Origin: Anaeramoeba ignava
Taxonomy: Eukaryota; Metamonada; Anaeramoebidae
Assembly: GCA_028826165.1 (NCBI GenBank)
Contig: JAPDFW010000022.1
Coordinates: 762,478 to 826,477 of the forward strand
Direction: 5' to 3'
DNA length: 64,000 nucleotides
Below the pieces are notes generated by a model. That model had not been told where the DNA came from. It worked only from the letters and a program-made list of their open reading frames with translations, and ran no database searches. A program made the position numbers and the translations under genes. Positions 46,701 through 58,400 of the stretch are shown piece after piece. Positions within the stretch are counted from its first letter, which is position 1, and each line of letters starts with the position of its first letter.

Positions 46701-47491
46701 TCGCTGTTGAATGTGCGACACCAAGAAACTCGATTCAGATAAAAGATATAGCAACTTATCATAGTTATTATTTAACTCCTAAAAATAAAAAAAGTAGAAT
46801 CCATTTTTCATGCTTCTATCCTAGATGCAGTTATAGCGACTTTGCAAAATGTTCAACAGACTCTCGACCCTCAAACAATATCGACAACTCTTCAGATGTT
46901 TATATCCTCATTCCATCAGGAGAAGTGATTAGTTTCTCAATCGAGAAGAATGAGATTTATAACGACACAGAGATTCTTTCAAAATCAAATATAGGACATT
47001 GCAAACTTTTGCGGCAATTTTTCCCCAAAAGTTACAAACCTAAAGAACTAGTTTATAGTGTTGAAAAATGCGGACATTTTCTTGAGAATTTGGACACGTT
47101 TTGTGTCAACCTTCACACACTTTTAACTGGAAAATCAATTAAAATTCAATTGAAAACTAAGATGTCAAAATTTGACATCAATAGAATTAAATCAGTGTAT
47201 GAGCACTCATTAAAAGAGACAGGAAATGAGTCTCAGGCTCAATTCTCCCGCCGTAAAGAGTTCGAGGATTCTTTATTACAGGCCTGTTATCATCTTCCAA
47301 ATATTTCTGATATTTTTTCACATTTGGAACCAAATGATTGGGAAATTACTCCAAATCCTCGAATTTTAATCGGTTTCTATAATGTTTATGGTGATCATTT
47401 AGATGACCAAATTCCTTTCCAATTTAATGATATGGATGCTTTTCTTATTAATTGGAAAGATGATGATCCTTCTTTGATTTTGGATTTTTAA
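43784..47491 (+). CDS. PH-domain protein with unrecognised C-terminal half
   Basis: Two exons (43784-43891, 46118-47491) encode 493 residues. The PH domain opens FEGFFWKRGQIHFTWKRRFF and resumes after the intron as GKINLNYTDKVGIMKS, ending with DRELWIQHIILSI, whose Trp is the conserved PH C-terminal helix residue. The WKRRFFVL segment has the basic pattern of phosphoinositide-binding PH domains. A KSKSKSKS/SNEKSNEKS linker follows. The last ~270 residues (from KKIYISRRNRYWVAVECATP to the C-terminus) look folded, with several Cys and Trp, and contain VYILIPSGEVISFSIEKN and RILIGFYNVYGDHLDD. I cannot name that domain. A membrane-recruited signalling adaptor is plausible, not shown. Confidence 0.75.
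43892..46117 (+). repeat. PH-gene intron satellite, 12-bp unit
   Basis: The intron (GTAAATTT...TTTTTAG, 2,226 bp) is an array of AAAATTATTTAT (12 bp) with AAAATTAAATAT variants. The array proper starts near 44030. It contains almost no C or G. Confidence 0.93.
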
Positions 47492-47620
47492 CTCTGTTCC
47501 ACTTTTTTTTTTTTTTTTTTTTTGATTCTTTTTTTCTGTTCATTTTTATTTTTTTATTTTGAAAAATTATTTTCTTTTCAAAATAAAAAAATCATTTTTC
47601 TTTTTTCATTTTTTTTTTAA

Positions 47621-49351
47621 ATGTCTTTCTCTCAAAATTCTTTTCAAGAAATTCTTCAAGCAATTCAAAAAAATGATACAAAAAAACTTGAAATTCTTCT
47701 TAAAAAAGATCTTGAAATTCCAGTTTTTATTTCTCAAATTTTTTATAAAAGAAAAATAATAATAATTAAAAATATTTTTTTTTCTAAACAAACAAACAAA
47801 CAAAAGTTATTAAAACTTTTTGTTCTTGCAATTCGACTTGGAAATAAAGAAATTGTTCAAATTTTTATTAATAAAGAATTTGATTTAAATTCTCATGATG
47901 TAAAAAGAAAGAAAAGAAAGAAATATAAATTTTCAATTAATATTTCAATTAATATTTTGCATAAAATTTAGGATGTAAATTATTTATAATAAAATTCATT
48001 TTAAATCAAAAATAATTTAGTTTCTTTTCGTTTTTTAAAAAAAAAGGTTGTAAAAAAATTATTTATTATTTTTGTTTTTATAAAAATATCGATCAATTTG
48101 ATTTATAAATCCCAAATAGAATAAAACACCATTGCATTTTGCATTGGACAATAAAAATGCCAAGGAAGATATTATTAAATTATTAATTGATTCAGGAGCA
48201 AATGTTAATGCACAAACTGTAGAAAACAAAATTTTAATAATTTGTTTTTTTCAATTTAAAAAAAATTAATCAAAAATCCAGAATGTAATTAATTAATTCA
48301 TTCATTGTAAATTCTATTTCAGAAAAGAAACAAAATTTCTTATTAATTCTCATTTTTTTAATAATTTAGAATGTATTTTTGATTTTTATTAATTTTGATT
48401 TAATTAATTAATTAATTAATAATAATAATAAAGTTAATAACTCCTCTTCATTTAGCTTGTCGCAATTCTGTTTCAATTTCTATTATTAAATTATTGCTAT
48501 CATCAAATGCTCAAATTAATCAAATTACAGTAAATAAAATTTATATTTTATTCCACTTTTTTTTTGAACAAAAATTAAAAATCAAAAAAATATACTTTTT
48601 TAGAAAGTAATTTTATTTTGAAAAATAAGGAAAAAGAACTAATCTTTTTAAATCCTCCTATTCATTTTCTTTATTAAATAATAAAGGATGTAAATTTTAT
48701 TTATAATTTTATATTTTTAAAAAACTAAACTTTTCAAAACAAATTTAGAAAAAAACTCCATTACATTTTGTTTGTTTAGCGAATAATATTTCAAATCCAA
48801 TTATAGAATTATTACTAAATTCAGGTGCAGATCCAAATATTCAAGATGTTATTATTTATATAATTTTAAATCAACAGAAAAAACAAAACAAAACAATTAT
48901 TCATAAAATCTATTTTGAATTAATAGGAAGTATTTTATCTATTATATATTTATTATTTTACTTAGTGTTAATTTGTTTTGAAAGCAAGTAAATTTATTTT
49001 TTTATATAGTTTAAATTTCAAATTTAATCAAAAATTCATTCATTTTTGATTAAATTATAGTTATCAACCCCATTCCATTTATATTGCAAAATTAGACCCT
49101 CTTTAGATATTTTAAAACTTTTCCTTAAATTTGGTGCAAATTTGAATTTAAAAGATGTAATTTTCAAATAATTTAATTTTAATTTTAAATTTATATTTTA
49201 TATTTTAAATTTTAAATTTTATATTTTAGATTGTAAATTGAGTTTTTTTTTTTGCAATATTCTTTGCAAATTTTTAATATTTCATTTTTAAAGAATGTAA
49301 ATCAATAAGATCAAAAAAATGTCAAAAAATTTTTTTTATAATTATTATTCT

Positions 49352-49383
<32 letters not shown>

Positions 49384-51288
49384 ATCTATTTTTTCTGTTG
49401 AAATAAAAAGGGAAATACTCCTTTACATATTTCATGTGAAAAAAATGCAGATCCACAATGTATTCTTTTTTTAATAAATTCTGGAGCAAATATTAATGAA
49501 AAAACTGTAAAGAGAAAAATAGGATATTTTTAAAAAAAAACTTCAACTTATAATATTCTTTTTTATTTTATTTTCTTTTAGATTGTATATTCACATTTAA
49601 AAGAAATCCAAAATCTAACAAAATACGATTCATACATTTCATTTTTGTTTTAATAATAAGGATGTAAAATTTTATTATTTGAGAAAAGAAAAATATTTAT
49701 GATTTAATGAATTAATTTATTTAGTCTAGAACACCTTTACATTTAGCTTGTGAAAATGATGTTAATCCAGAAATTGTGAAAGTATTAATTGAAAACGGAG
49801 CAGAAGTTAATTGCGAAGATGTAAATTAATTTTTCTTTAAATTCTCTTTCTTTTTGTTTGTTTCTTGTTTTAAACAAAAGTTCTTTTTAGGCTGTAAAAA
49901 AAAAGAAGAGAAAAAAATATAAATAAATAGAATGATTGTTTAATAAAAGAAATGGAATGGGAAAAAAAACATTGTTTTAGTTTGTAATTTCTTCAATTTT
50001 TTTTAACTAATTCTTTCTTTTATTAATCTTAATTTCTATTTTAGTATGTAATTTAAAAATTTAAAAAAATTTTTTCATTCTTTTAAATGGATTAAAAAAA
50101 AATTCCACATTTTGATTAGAAAAAAAATCCTTTGCATCTTGCTTGTAGAAAAGAAGCAAGTACATCAATAATTGCTTTATTACTTGATAATGGTGCAAAT
50201 CTTGAAAATAAGGATGTAAAAATTTTGAAAATAAAAAGAAAGAAACAAAGAAAAATTGAATTTTTTTTTATTAAATAAATTAATAGTGGGTTTGATTTAA
50301 AAGAAAGAAAGAAAAAAAGAAAGAAAGAAATTTTGACATTTTTTTTACAATAGAAAGTAAAAAAATCAAAAAAAAAAAATAATATAAATGGAATGATTTT
50401 ATTATAAAAAAAAAATTTATTATTTAGGATGTATTTTTATAATATGCAAATTTTTAGAAATTATAATTAAAACAAAGTTCTCTTTTAACCATTTTGTAAT
50501 TTAGAAAGTAATTTTATAAAATGGAATAAATTTTTTTTTTCTTCTCAATTTATTTTTGATGATCAAAACAAAACAAAACAAAAAAATAAACATTTGATGA
50601 AAAGGTTCCATTTGATTTAGCAAATGAAAAAACCAAGAAATTTATGATTTGTTATAATAGTTATGCTCAAGATATGAAGAGATTATCAAAGTTGGATCAA
50701 ACCTGTGATCTTTACATAAAAAATAACGGAAAAACAATAGGATTTCATAAGTGTATTTTAAATGCAAGATTAAAAAAGAAAAAATCAATTGAAGAAATTG
50801 AAAGATATTTTGAGAAAATGAAAGACTCTGATTTATTACTTTTGAAAAGATATATTTATACAGGGTTTGTTGAAGATCAAGAAGAATTTGAACGAGTTGA
50901 AGATCATTTTAAAAAAATGGGAATTGAGGAAAAAATCAAGAAAAACAATAAAGATCAATTAGTGAAAGATATATCGCAACTTTATTATGATCAAGAAAGC
51001 AAAGATTTTACAATTTTGATTGAATCAAGTGAAATTAAAGTTCATAAAGCGATATTAATTGCTAGAAGTGAAATTTATAAAGGAATGTTTTTGAGTGTTA
51101 ATGATGATTCTAATTCTGTTCATGATTATTCTGGAAAAGGAATTGAATCTTTTAATACTTTTATTAAGTTTTTATATTTTGATTCAATTGATTCAGATCA
51201 AAGTGAAATTTTGATGGATTTGGAAGAACTTTATGATTATTATCAACTTAATGAGAATTCCCTTTTGCGTTTTGAACTTGATTTTTGA
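47621..51288 (+). CDS. Ankyrin-repeat and tandem BTB protein with proposed 3-nt microexons
   Basis: Nine main exons, all phase 0: 47621-47899, 48120-48218, 48434-48529, 48749-48847, 49061-49156, 49411-49506, 49725-49820, 50120-50215 and 50605-51288. Exon 1 ends in one ankyrin repeat; exons 2-8 each encode exactly one (KTPLHFALDN, TPLHLACRN, TPLHFVCLAN, TPFHLYCK, TPLHISCEKN, TPLHLACEND, NPLHLACRK); exon 9 starts with VPFDLANEK. Exons 2-8 are 96 or 99 nt. The rest of exon 9 is two BTB-like segments (CDLYIKNNGKTIGFHKCIL; FTILIESSEIKVHKAILIAR, then YKGMFLSVNDD), homologous to the RCC1-BTB protein at 1957-3723. Joining main exons alone drops hairpin residues between repeats; 19 AG-NNN-GT segments in the introns would restore them, giving about 565 residues. 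An adaptor role, perhaps for ubiquitin ligation, is inferred from BTB families. Confidence 0.85.
47972..50507 (+). other. Nineteen proposed single-codon (3-nt) microexons
   Basis: Each is preceded by AG and followed by GT (18 of 19 by GTA). Junction 1: GAT 47972-47974, GTT 48047-48049. Junction 2: AAT 48282-48284, AAT 48370-48372. Junction 3: AAA 48604-48606, GAT 48687-48689. Junction 4: GAA 48927-48929, CAA 48985-48987. Junction 5: ATT 49230-49232, AAT 49294-49296. Junction 6: ATT 49582-49584, GAT 49661-49663. Junction 7: GCT 49891-49893, TTT 49981-49983, TAT 50045-50047. Junction 8: TGG 50287-50289, AAA 50354-50356, GAT 50428-50430, AAA 50505-50507. They divide the gene into 27 introns of 55-114 bp, the normal short-intron size here. 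Ankyrin hairpins read D-x-x-G-x-T-P-L-H. Junctions 1-7 lack two x residues and junction 8 lacks four; the counts found are 2,2,2,2,2,2,3,4. Splicing itself is inferred. Confidence 0.7.
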
Positions 51289-53280
51289 TTTTTGAATTTT
51301 ATTTTCAACAAGATCTTTTTCAAAATCAAATTAAAATCAAAAATGATTTCCATTTTTCAATTTTAGATTAAATTTGGTTTTAATTTAATTTTAAATTGAT
51401 TTTAAATTGATTTTAATTTGATTTAAATTGATTTTAAATTGATTTTAAATTGATTTTAATTTGATTTTAAATTTGATTTTAAATTGATTTTAAATTGATT
51501 TTAAATTGATTTTAAATTGATTTAATTTGATTTTAAATTGATTTTAAATTGATTTTAAATTGATTTTAAATTTGATTTAAATTTGATTTTAAATTGATTT
51601 TAAATTGATTTTAATTTGATTTTAAATTGATTTTAATTTGATTTTAATTTGATTTTAAATTGATTTTAAATTTGATTTTAAATTGATTTGATTTTAAATT
51701 GATTTTAAATTGATTTTAAATTGATTTTAAATTGATTTAAATTGATTTTAAATTGATTTTAAATTGATTTTGATTTGATTTTAATTTGATTTTAAATTGA
51801 TTTAAAATTGATTTTAAATTGATTTTAAATTTGATTTTAAATTGATTTTAAATTTGATTTTAAATTGATTTTAAATTTGATTTTAAATTGATTTTAAATT
51901 GATTTTAAATTGATTTTAATTTGATTTTAAATTTGATTTTAAATTGATTTTAAATTGATTTTAAATTGATTTTAAATTGATTTTGATTTGATTTTAATTT
52001 GATTTTAAATTGATTTAAAATTGATTTTAAATTGATTTTAAATTTGATTTTAAATTGATTTTAAATTTGATTTAAATTGATTTTAAATTGATTTTAAATT
52101 GATTTTAATTTGATTTTAAATTTGATTTTAAATTGATGATTTTAAATTGATTTTAAATTGATTTTGATTTGATTTTAAATTGATTTTAAATTGATTTTAA
52201 TTTGATTTTAAATTGATTTTGATTTGATTTTGATTTGATTTTAAATTGATTTTAAATTGATTTTAAATTGATTTTGGTTTGATTTTAAATTTGATTTTAA
52301 TTTGATTTTAAATTTGATTTTAGTTAGATTTTAAATTGATTTTAAATTGATTTTAAATTGATTTTAAATTGATTTTGATTTGATTTTAATTTGATTTTAA
52401 ATTGATTTAAAATTGATTTTAAATTGATTTTAAATTTGATTTAAATTGATTTTAAATTGATTTTAAATTGATTTTAAATTGATTTTAATTTGATTTAAAT
52501 TGATTTTAAATTGATTTTAAATTGATTTTAAATTGATTTTGATTTGATTTTAAATTGATTTTAAATTGATTTTAATTTGATTTTAAATTGATTTTGATTT
52601 GATTTTGATTTGATTTTAAATTGATTTTAAATTGATTTTAAATTGATTTTAAATTGATTTAAAATTGATTTTAAATTGATTTTAAATTTGATTTTAATTT
52701 GATTTTAAATTGATTTTAAATTGATTTTAAATTGATTTTAAATTGATTTTAAATTGATTTTAAATTGATTTTAAATTGATTTTAATTTGATTTAAATTTG
52801 ATTTAAATTTGATTTTAATTTGATTTTAATTTGATTTTAATTTGATTTTAATTTGATTTTAATTTGATTTTAATTTGATTTTGATTTGATTTTGATTTGA
52901 TTTTAAATTTGATTTTAATTTGATTTTAAATTTGATTTTAGTTAGATTTTAAATTTGATTTTAATTTGATTTTAAATTGATTTTAATTTGATTTTAAATT
53001 GATTTTAAATTGATTTTAAATTGATTTTAATTTGATTTTAAATTTGATTTTAATTTGATTTTAAATTGATTTTAAATTGATTTTAAATTGATTTTAATTT
53101 GATTTTAATTTGATTTTAAATTGATTTAAAATTGATTTTAAATTGATTTAAATTTGATTTTAAATTGATTTTAAATTGATTTTAAATTGATTTTAAATTG
53201 ATTTTAAATTTGATTTTAAATTGATTTTAAATTGATTTTGGTTTGATTTTAATTTGATTTTAAATTGATTTTAGTTAGAT
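51289..53280. repeat. Intergenic satellite, 11-bp unit
   Basis: From about 51365 to 53270 the unit AAATTGATTTT (11 bp) is repeated some 170 times, with TTTGATTTTAA and TGGTTTGATTTT variants. It lies between the ankyrin-BTB gene and the V-ATPase gene, and no coding sequence was seen. Confidence 0.92.
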
Positions 53281-53665
53281 TTTATGATTTTTGGAAAATC
53301 TGAGTGGAAAAATTTTTTCATTTTCTTTTTTTTTGGTTTTTTTTTTTTTTAAATTAATTTAATTTAATTTGCTATTTTTTTTGATTTGAATTTTTGTTTT
53401 TGATCATTTTCCAAATATTAAAATTTTTTAATCTAATTGTGAATAAAAAAAATAAAAATAAAACAATGATTAATCCTAATTATTTTAATAATAATTTAAT
53501 TGAAAAAAAAATAAATAAAAAAAATTTAATTTTCTCCTTTTTTTTTTCTCTTTTTTTAATTTAATTAAAAATTTTTTTTTTTTTCATTTTTTCATTTTTT
53601 CATCTTTTATTTTTTGTCTTTTTAATTAATTAATTAATATTAATATTAATATTATAAAAAAAAAA
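53281..53665 (+). promoter_or_regulatory. AT-rich upstream region of the V-ATPase c gene
   Basis: After the satellite ends there is irregular AT-rich sequence. At about 53580-53610 TTTTTTTCATTTTTTCATTT precedes a run of TTAATTAATTAATATTAA and the A-rich leader before the ATG. It fits the upstream pattern of the other genes. Confidence 0.4.
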
Positions 53666-55211
53666 ATGGATATTGTTACAACAGTTGAAGCTACAACAGA
53701 TTTATGTCCAACAGTTGCATATTTTTATGGGTAAATAAAATATAATAAAATAAAATAAAATAAAATGAATTTTATAATTAATAAAAAAAGCAAATGAAAA
53801 AATACAAAAATACCATCATTTAATTTATTAAATAATAAAAAAAAAATTTCAAAAAAAAAAAAAATAAATCAAAAATTTACAAATTAAAAAATTAAATTAA
53901 TAAAGAATTTAAATAAAAAAAAAATCAAACTCATCATAATTTTTCAATTGTTTTTTTTTTTTTTCAATTTAAAAATATTAGTTATTTAGGTTGTGCTATT
54001 GCTTTAATCTTTTCCTGTTTGGGAAGTGCTTATGGAACTGCTAAATCTGGAGTTGGTGTTTGTGCTATGGGTGTTACTAGATCTGATTTAATTATGAAAG
54101 CAATTGTCCCAGTTGTTATGGTATTTTTCATTATATATTTTTCATTTATTATTTCAAAATTCAATATTAATATTAAAATTTAATATATAATTAAAATTAA
54201 AATTAAAATTAAAATTCATTTATAAAATTAAATTTAAAATTAAAAAAATTAAATTCATTTATAAAATTAATATTAAATTAAAATTTAAATTCATTTATAA
54301 AATTAAAATTCATTTATAAAATTAAAATTAAAATTCATTTATAAAATTAAAATTAAAATTAAAATTAAAATTAAAAATTAAAATTAAAATTAAATATAAA
54401 ATTAAATATAAAATTCAATATAAAATTCATTTATAAAATTAAAATTAAATTTAAAATTAAAATTAAAATTAAAATTAAAATTAAAATTAAAATTAAAATT
54501 AAAATTAAAATTAAAATTAAAATTAAAAATAAAATTAAAAATTAAAATTAAAATTAAAATTAAAATTAAAATTAAAATTAAAATTAAAATTAAAATTAAA
54601 ATTAAAATTAAAATTAAAATTAAAATTAAATATAAAATTAAAATTAAAATTAAAATTAAATTTAAAATTAAAATTAATATTAATATTAAAATTAAAATTC
54701 ATTTATAAAATTAAAATTCATTTATAAAATTAAAATTAAAATTAAAATTAAATATAAAATTAAAATTAAAATTAAATATAAAATTAAAATTAAAATTAAA
54801 ATAGGCTAGTATTATTGGTATTTATGGGCTGATTATTGCTGTCATTATAACTACAGGAAGTAAATAAAACTTTTAAACAAATTTAATGAATCAAAAAAAA
54901 AATTAATAAAAAATAAAAAATCAAACCAAATTAAATAAAAAGTTACTGAAGATAATTATCCGAAATATCTTGGATTCTCACATTTAGCAGCAGGATTAGC
55001 AGTAGGATTATCAGGATTAGGAGCAGGTATGACAATTGGAATTGTCGGTGATGCAGGAGTAAGAGGTTATGCAAGTCAAAACAAGATTTTTGTTGCAATG
55101 ATTTTAATTCTTATTTTTGCAGAGGCTTTGGCTTTATACGGTTTAATTATTGGTTTGATATTGGGTTCTCGTTCTAGTAGTGCAAAATGCAATCCAAATC
55201 CTGCTGGATAA
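53666..55211 (+). CDS. ATP6V0C: V-type ATPase proteolipid subunit c
   Basis: Four exons (53666-53730, 53982-54120, 54805-54859, 54943-55211) encode 175 residues, close to the family length. Four membrane helices are present. Diagnostic strings are [63 protein letters not shown] and [16 protein letters not shown]; the Glu in the last is the proton-carrying residue. Subunit c forms the rotating ring that moves protons across endolysosomal membranes. The C-terminus is extended by a short [12 protein letters not shown] tail. Exon joins are phase-consistent; intron 2 is a 684-bp AAAATT hexamer array. Confidence 0.96.
54121..54804 (+). repeat. V-ATPase intron 2, AAAATT hexamer array
   Basis: The intron opens GTATTTTT and closes AAAATAG. 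AAAATT repeats are mixed with CATTTATAAAATT and AAATATAAAATT blocks, resembling Clf1 intron 1. Confidence 0.85.
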
Positions 55212-55484
55212 ACAACTTTTTTTTTTTCTTTTTTTTAATTTTTCTTTTTTCTTTTTCATGATCTAAAAAAAATTTTTTCTTTTTTTTTTAAGTCAGAAAT
55301 TTGATCCAAATTTTACGTTCACAAAGAAAAAATTTCCTTTTTTTTTTCAAACAAATATTACAAAAAAAATAATAAATTCCACTTTCAAAAAAAATAAATT
55401 TTTTTTCATTTTTTTTTCATTTTCATTTTTTTCATTTTTTTCATTTTTTTCATTTTAAAATTAAAATTAAAATTAAAAATAAAA
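55212..55484 (+). promoter_or_regulatory. T-rich CAT promoter tract of RPAP1
   Basis: This 273-bp spacer ends with a run of six or so TTTTTTCAT elements (about 55405-55455), then AAAATTAAAATT and the ATG. It is one of the clearest examples of the shared upstream motif. Confidence 0.45.
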
Positions 55485-58400
55485 ATGTCTTTACATCCAA
55501 GAATTATAAATAATCCTCAAAATCTTGAAGAACTTCAAAATTCATTTCTTTCTTCAAATGAAAAATCTTCAGCAAAAGTTATTTATAAAAAATCTAATGA
55601 AAAATCTAAAGAAATTGAAATTGAAAAAGAAAATGAAAAAGAAATTGAAAAAGAAAAAGAAAATGAAAAAGAAATTGAAAAAGAAATTCAAATTGAAAAA
55701 ATACCAAAAAAAAAATCTATTTTTCGAAAACAAATGGAAAATCTAAAATTAATAAATTTAAAAGAAAAAGAAAAGGAAAAAGAAATAAAAAGTAAAATTA
55801 AAAATTTATAAGAAAAATTTTATATTAATTTTAATTTAAAAAAAAAAATACAGAAATTTTTCAAAAGGTTTCGATTCCTGAAATTAAAGAAAGAAATATA
55901 ATTAATGAAAGTTTATTCTCTCCACCAAAACAAAGAGAAGTAGCATTTCCAATTCCAACAAAAAGAAGAATAATTAAAACAAATCAAAAAAATCAAAATC
56001 AAAATGAAAATGAAAATGAAAATGAAAATCAAAATCAAAATCAAATTGAAAATCAAAATTTAAATCAAAATTTAAATCAAAATAAAAATCAAAATCAAAA
56101 TCAAAATCAAAATCAAAATCAAAATCAAAATCAAAATCAAAATTTAAATCAAAAAACAATGTTTAGTGAATTTAAACATTATATTCAAGGAAATTTATCA
56201 AATCAAAAAGAAATTTATGATGAAGATATTGATAATGTAACTGATAAAATTATCACAGAAATGGATGAGGCTCAAATCAAAAAAGCACGTGAAGAATTAA
56301 TGAAATTACTTGATCCTGAAACTATTCAAACATTAAAACAAAGAGGACAAGAAAAAATGAAACAAAAACCTGATCACAAATTAAAGCAATTTTTGAAAAA
56401 GAAAAAACAACCAATTCAAAATTTTCAATTCAAAAATAAACAAAAGGAAAAAAAAGAAAGATTGAATGCAATAAAAAATGTTCTCGATAATGGAAATACT
56501 GAAGAAGAATGGGAAAAATTAGCATTGAATCAAAAGAATGAAAATGAAAGAAGAAAAATAGAATGGATTTCAAACAATTCACGAAAGGAAAAGGAAAAGG
56601 AAAAGGAATATCGATTCAATTTCCAAGGACAATTTATATCAGATTCATTTTCAGAAGAAATTCCTGTTCATTCAGGACTTCATCATCACGGAAAAGAGCC
56701 TGAAAAGCCAGGATATTCTCTAACAGAAATATTAATGCTATCACGAAGCAAAACAGCATCGCAACGCGCAATTGCATTTAATATAATAACTGAATTAATA
56801 CATAAAATTCAATTGAAAGAAAACATCCAAAATGAAGCATATAAATATGTCAAGGATAATTTCATTAGTTATGGAGGTGGATTAGTAATTTTGTATTCAA
56901 TCCAAGAAAAGCATCAATCTGTATTTGCTTCGATGATAAATTCATTGCGCAATTTTGTTGTCTCTCAATCCACTGAGGAATTTTTTGATTGGATTGAGCT
57001 AACATTTCGAGGTTATGAAATCCCAAGCATTTATCCAAGCATCCCAGAGTATAAAACTTATCATCGAAAGCAAAGCAAAAGAGGAAGAACAGATGAACCG
57101 ACTAATCTCCAAATATTACTCACCAAAAATCCTATTCAATTACTTGTTGATCATGGACTAATCAGAATTTTAACATCCATTTTATCCGAAATGCAATTTT
57201 CATTTGATTCCATTTATTTCATGATATTCGAAATTTTGGTTGTTTGTGCTCGCAACTCTGAAAATGCAAAAATGCAAATGGTTCAAAACAAAAAATTTCT
57301 CAGGACAATTTCTGATAAATACATTGACAAATTTCCAGGTTCACTTAGATTGCTCAAAGTTATTTGCCAATGTTCAAAGGAGTTATTTCTTCAAATGAAC
57401 ACAACAGAGCATTCAATACTTTTTGCAAAATCGAAGCAATTTATTCGCGAAACAAACCAAAAACAAATTACAAGAAATATCATCTCTGTAGAAAAGGAGG
57501 CAATGAATTTATGGAGAATTACAATGGGTTTTGGAACTGATTTTTCTTCTTTTGTCCCAAGTTTTGACAAGTTTGTCTCAATTCTCCAAAATGAAAACTT
57601 CATTCTTTCAACTACGGTTTACAATTTATATGAAAAGGCAATTTATATTGCAAGCCAAAAACCCGATAACACTATTTTGATTTGGGATTTTATCCTTCCT
57701 TTTCTTGATTCAGCATTTCAAAACTCAATCACTTTATCCAAGAAAATAAAAGAATATTTGGATATTTTAAAATCAAATGATGCCAATCCAAAAACTATTC
57801 ATAACCAAAATTTCCCCGATTTATTACTTTGTTTATCGAGTATCTTCCATTTTTTGGGTTCTTATTATTCAGAAATTTCAGAAGAATTGAGAGTTTCCAA
57901 AATTCCTCTTCAAGAAGAAATTGAATTTTATTTCCAGAAATATATATTATCTTTAGAAAAACTCAACTATTTATCGATTTCATTCAAAAGAAAAGGAAAG
58001 TTTAAAACACCAAAATTTCCAGCGCAAATATTCCAAAACAACTTCAATAATTTCCTGTTTGGAGATAAATTCACAAAGGATCAGAAGGAACAGATTAGTT
58101 TGTGGAGCTGTTTAGCAGCATTTTCCAGGTTAATCTTGGAAATGGGTAATAAAGTTCCTTCACAATTAGAATATATTCAAAAAATTGTTCCTGACTTGAT
58201 GGATTTACTTGATGAAGAACAACGTATTTTATCTTCTTCAATTCAACCAAAAGAAAACGACAGAATAAGATTTGTTTATCGACAACGCACTTTTATGATC
58301 TATTACATTGTGATGCTTCTTGATAAGTTGGCAAATCAGGGATTTTTGGAAAATCATCATTTGCTCAAAATTCATTTGGCAAGTTTTTCTTTATTGAAAT

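Noticed and set aside
51365-53270. CRISPR-like direct repeats or a mobile-element array.
   Set aside because: The units are 11 bp and contiguous without spacers, and the window is eukaryotic nuclear DNA with spliceosomal introns.
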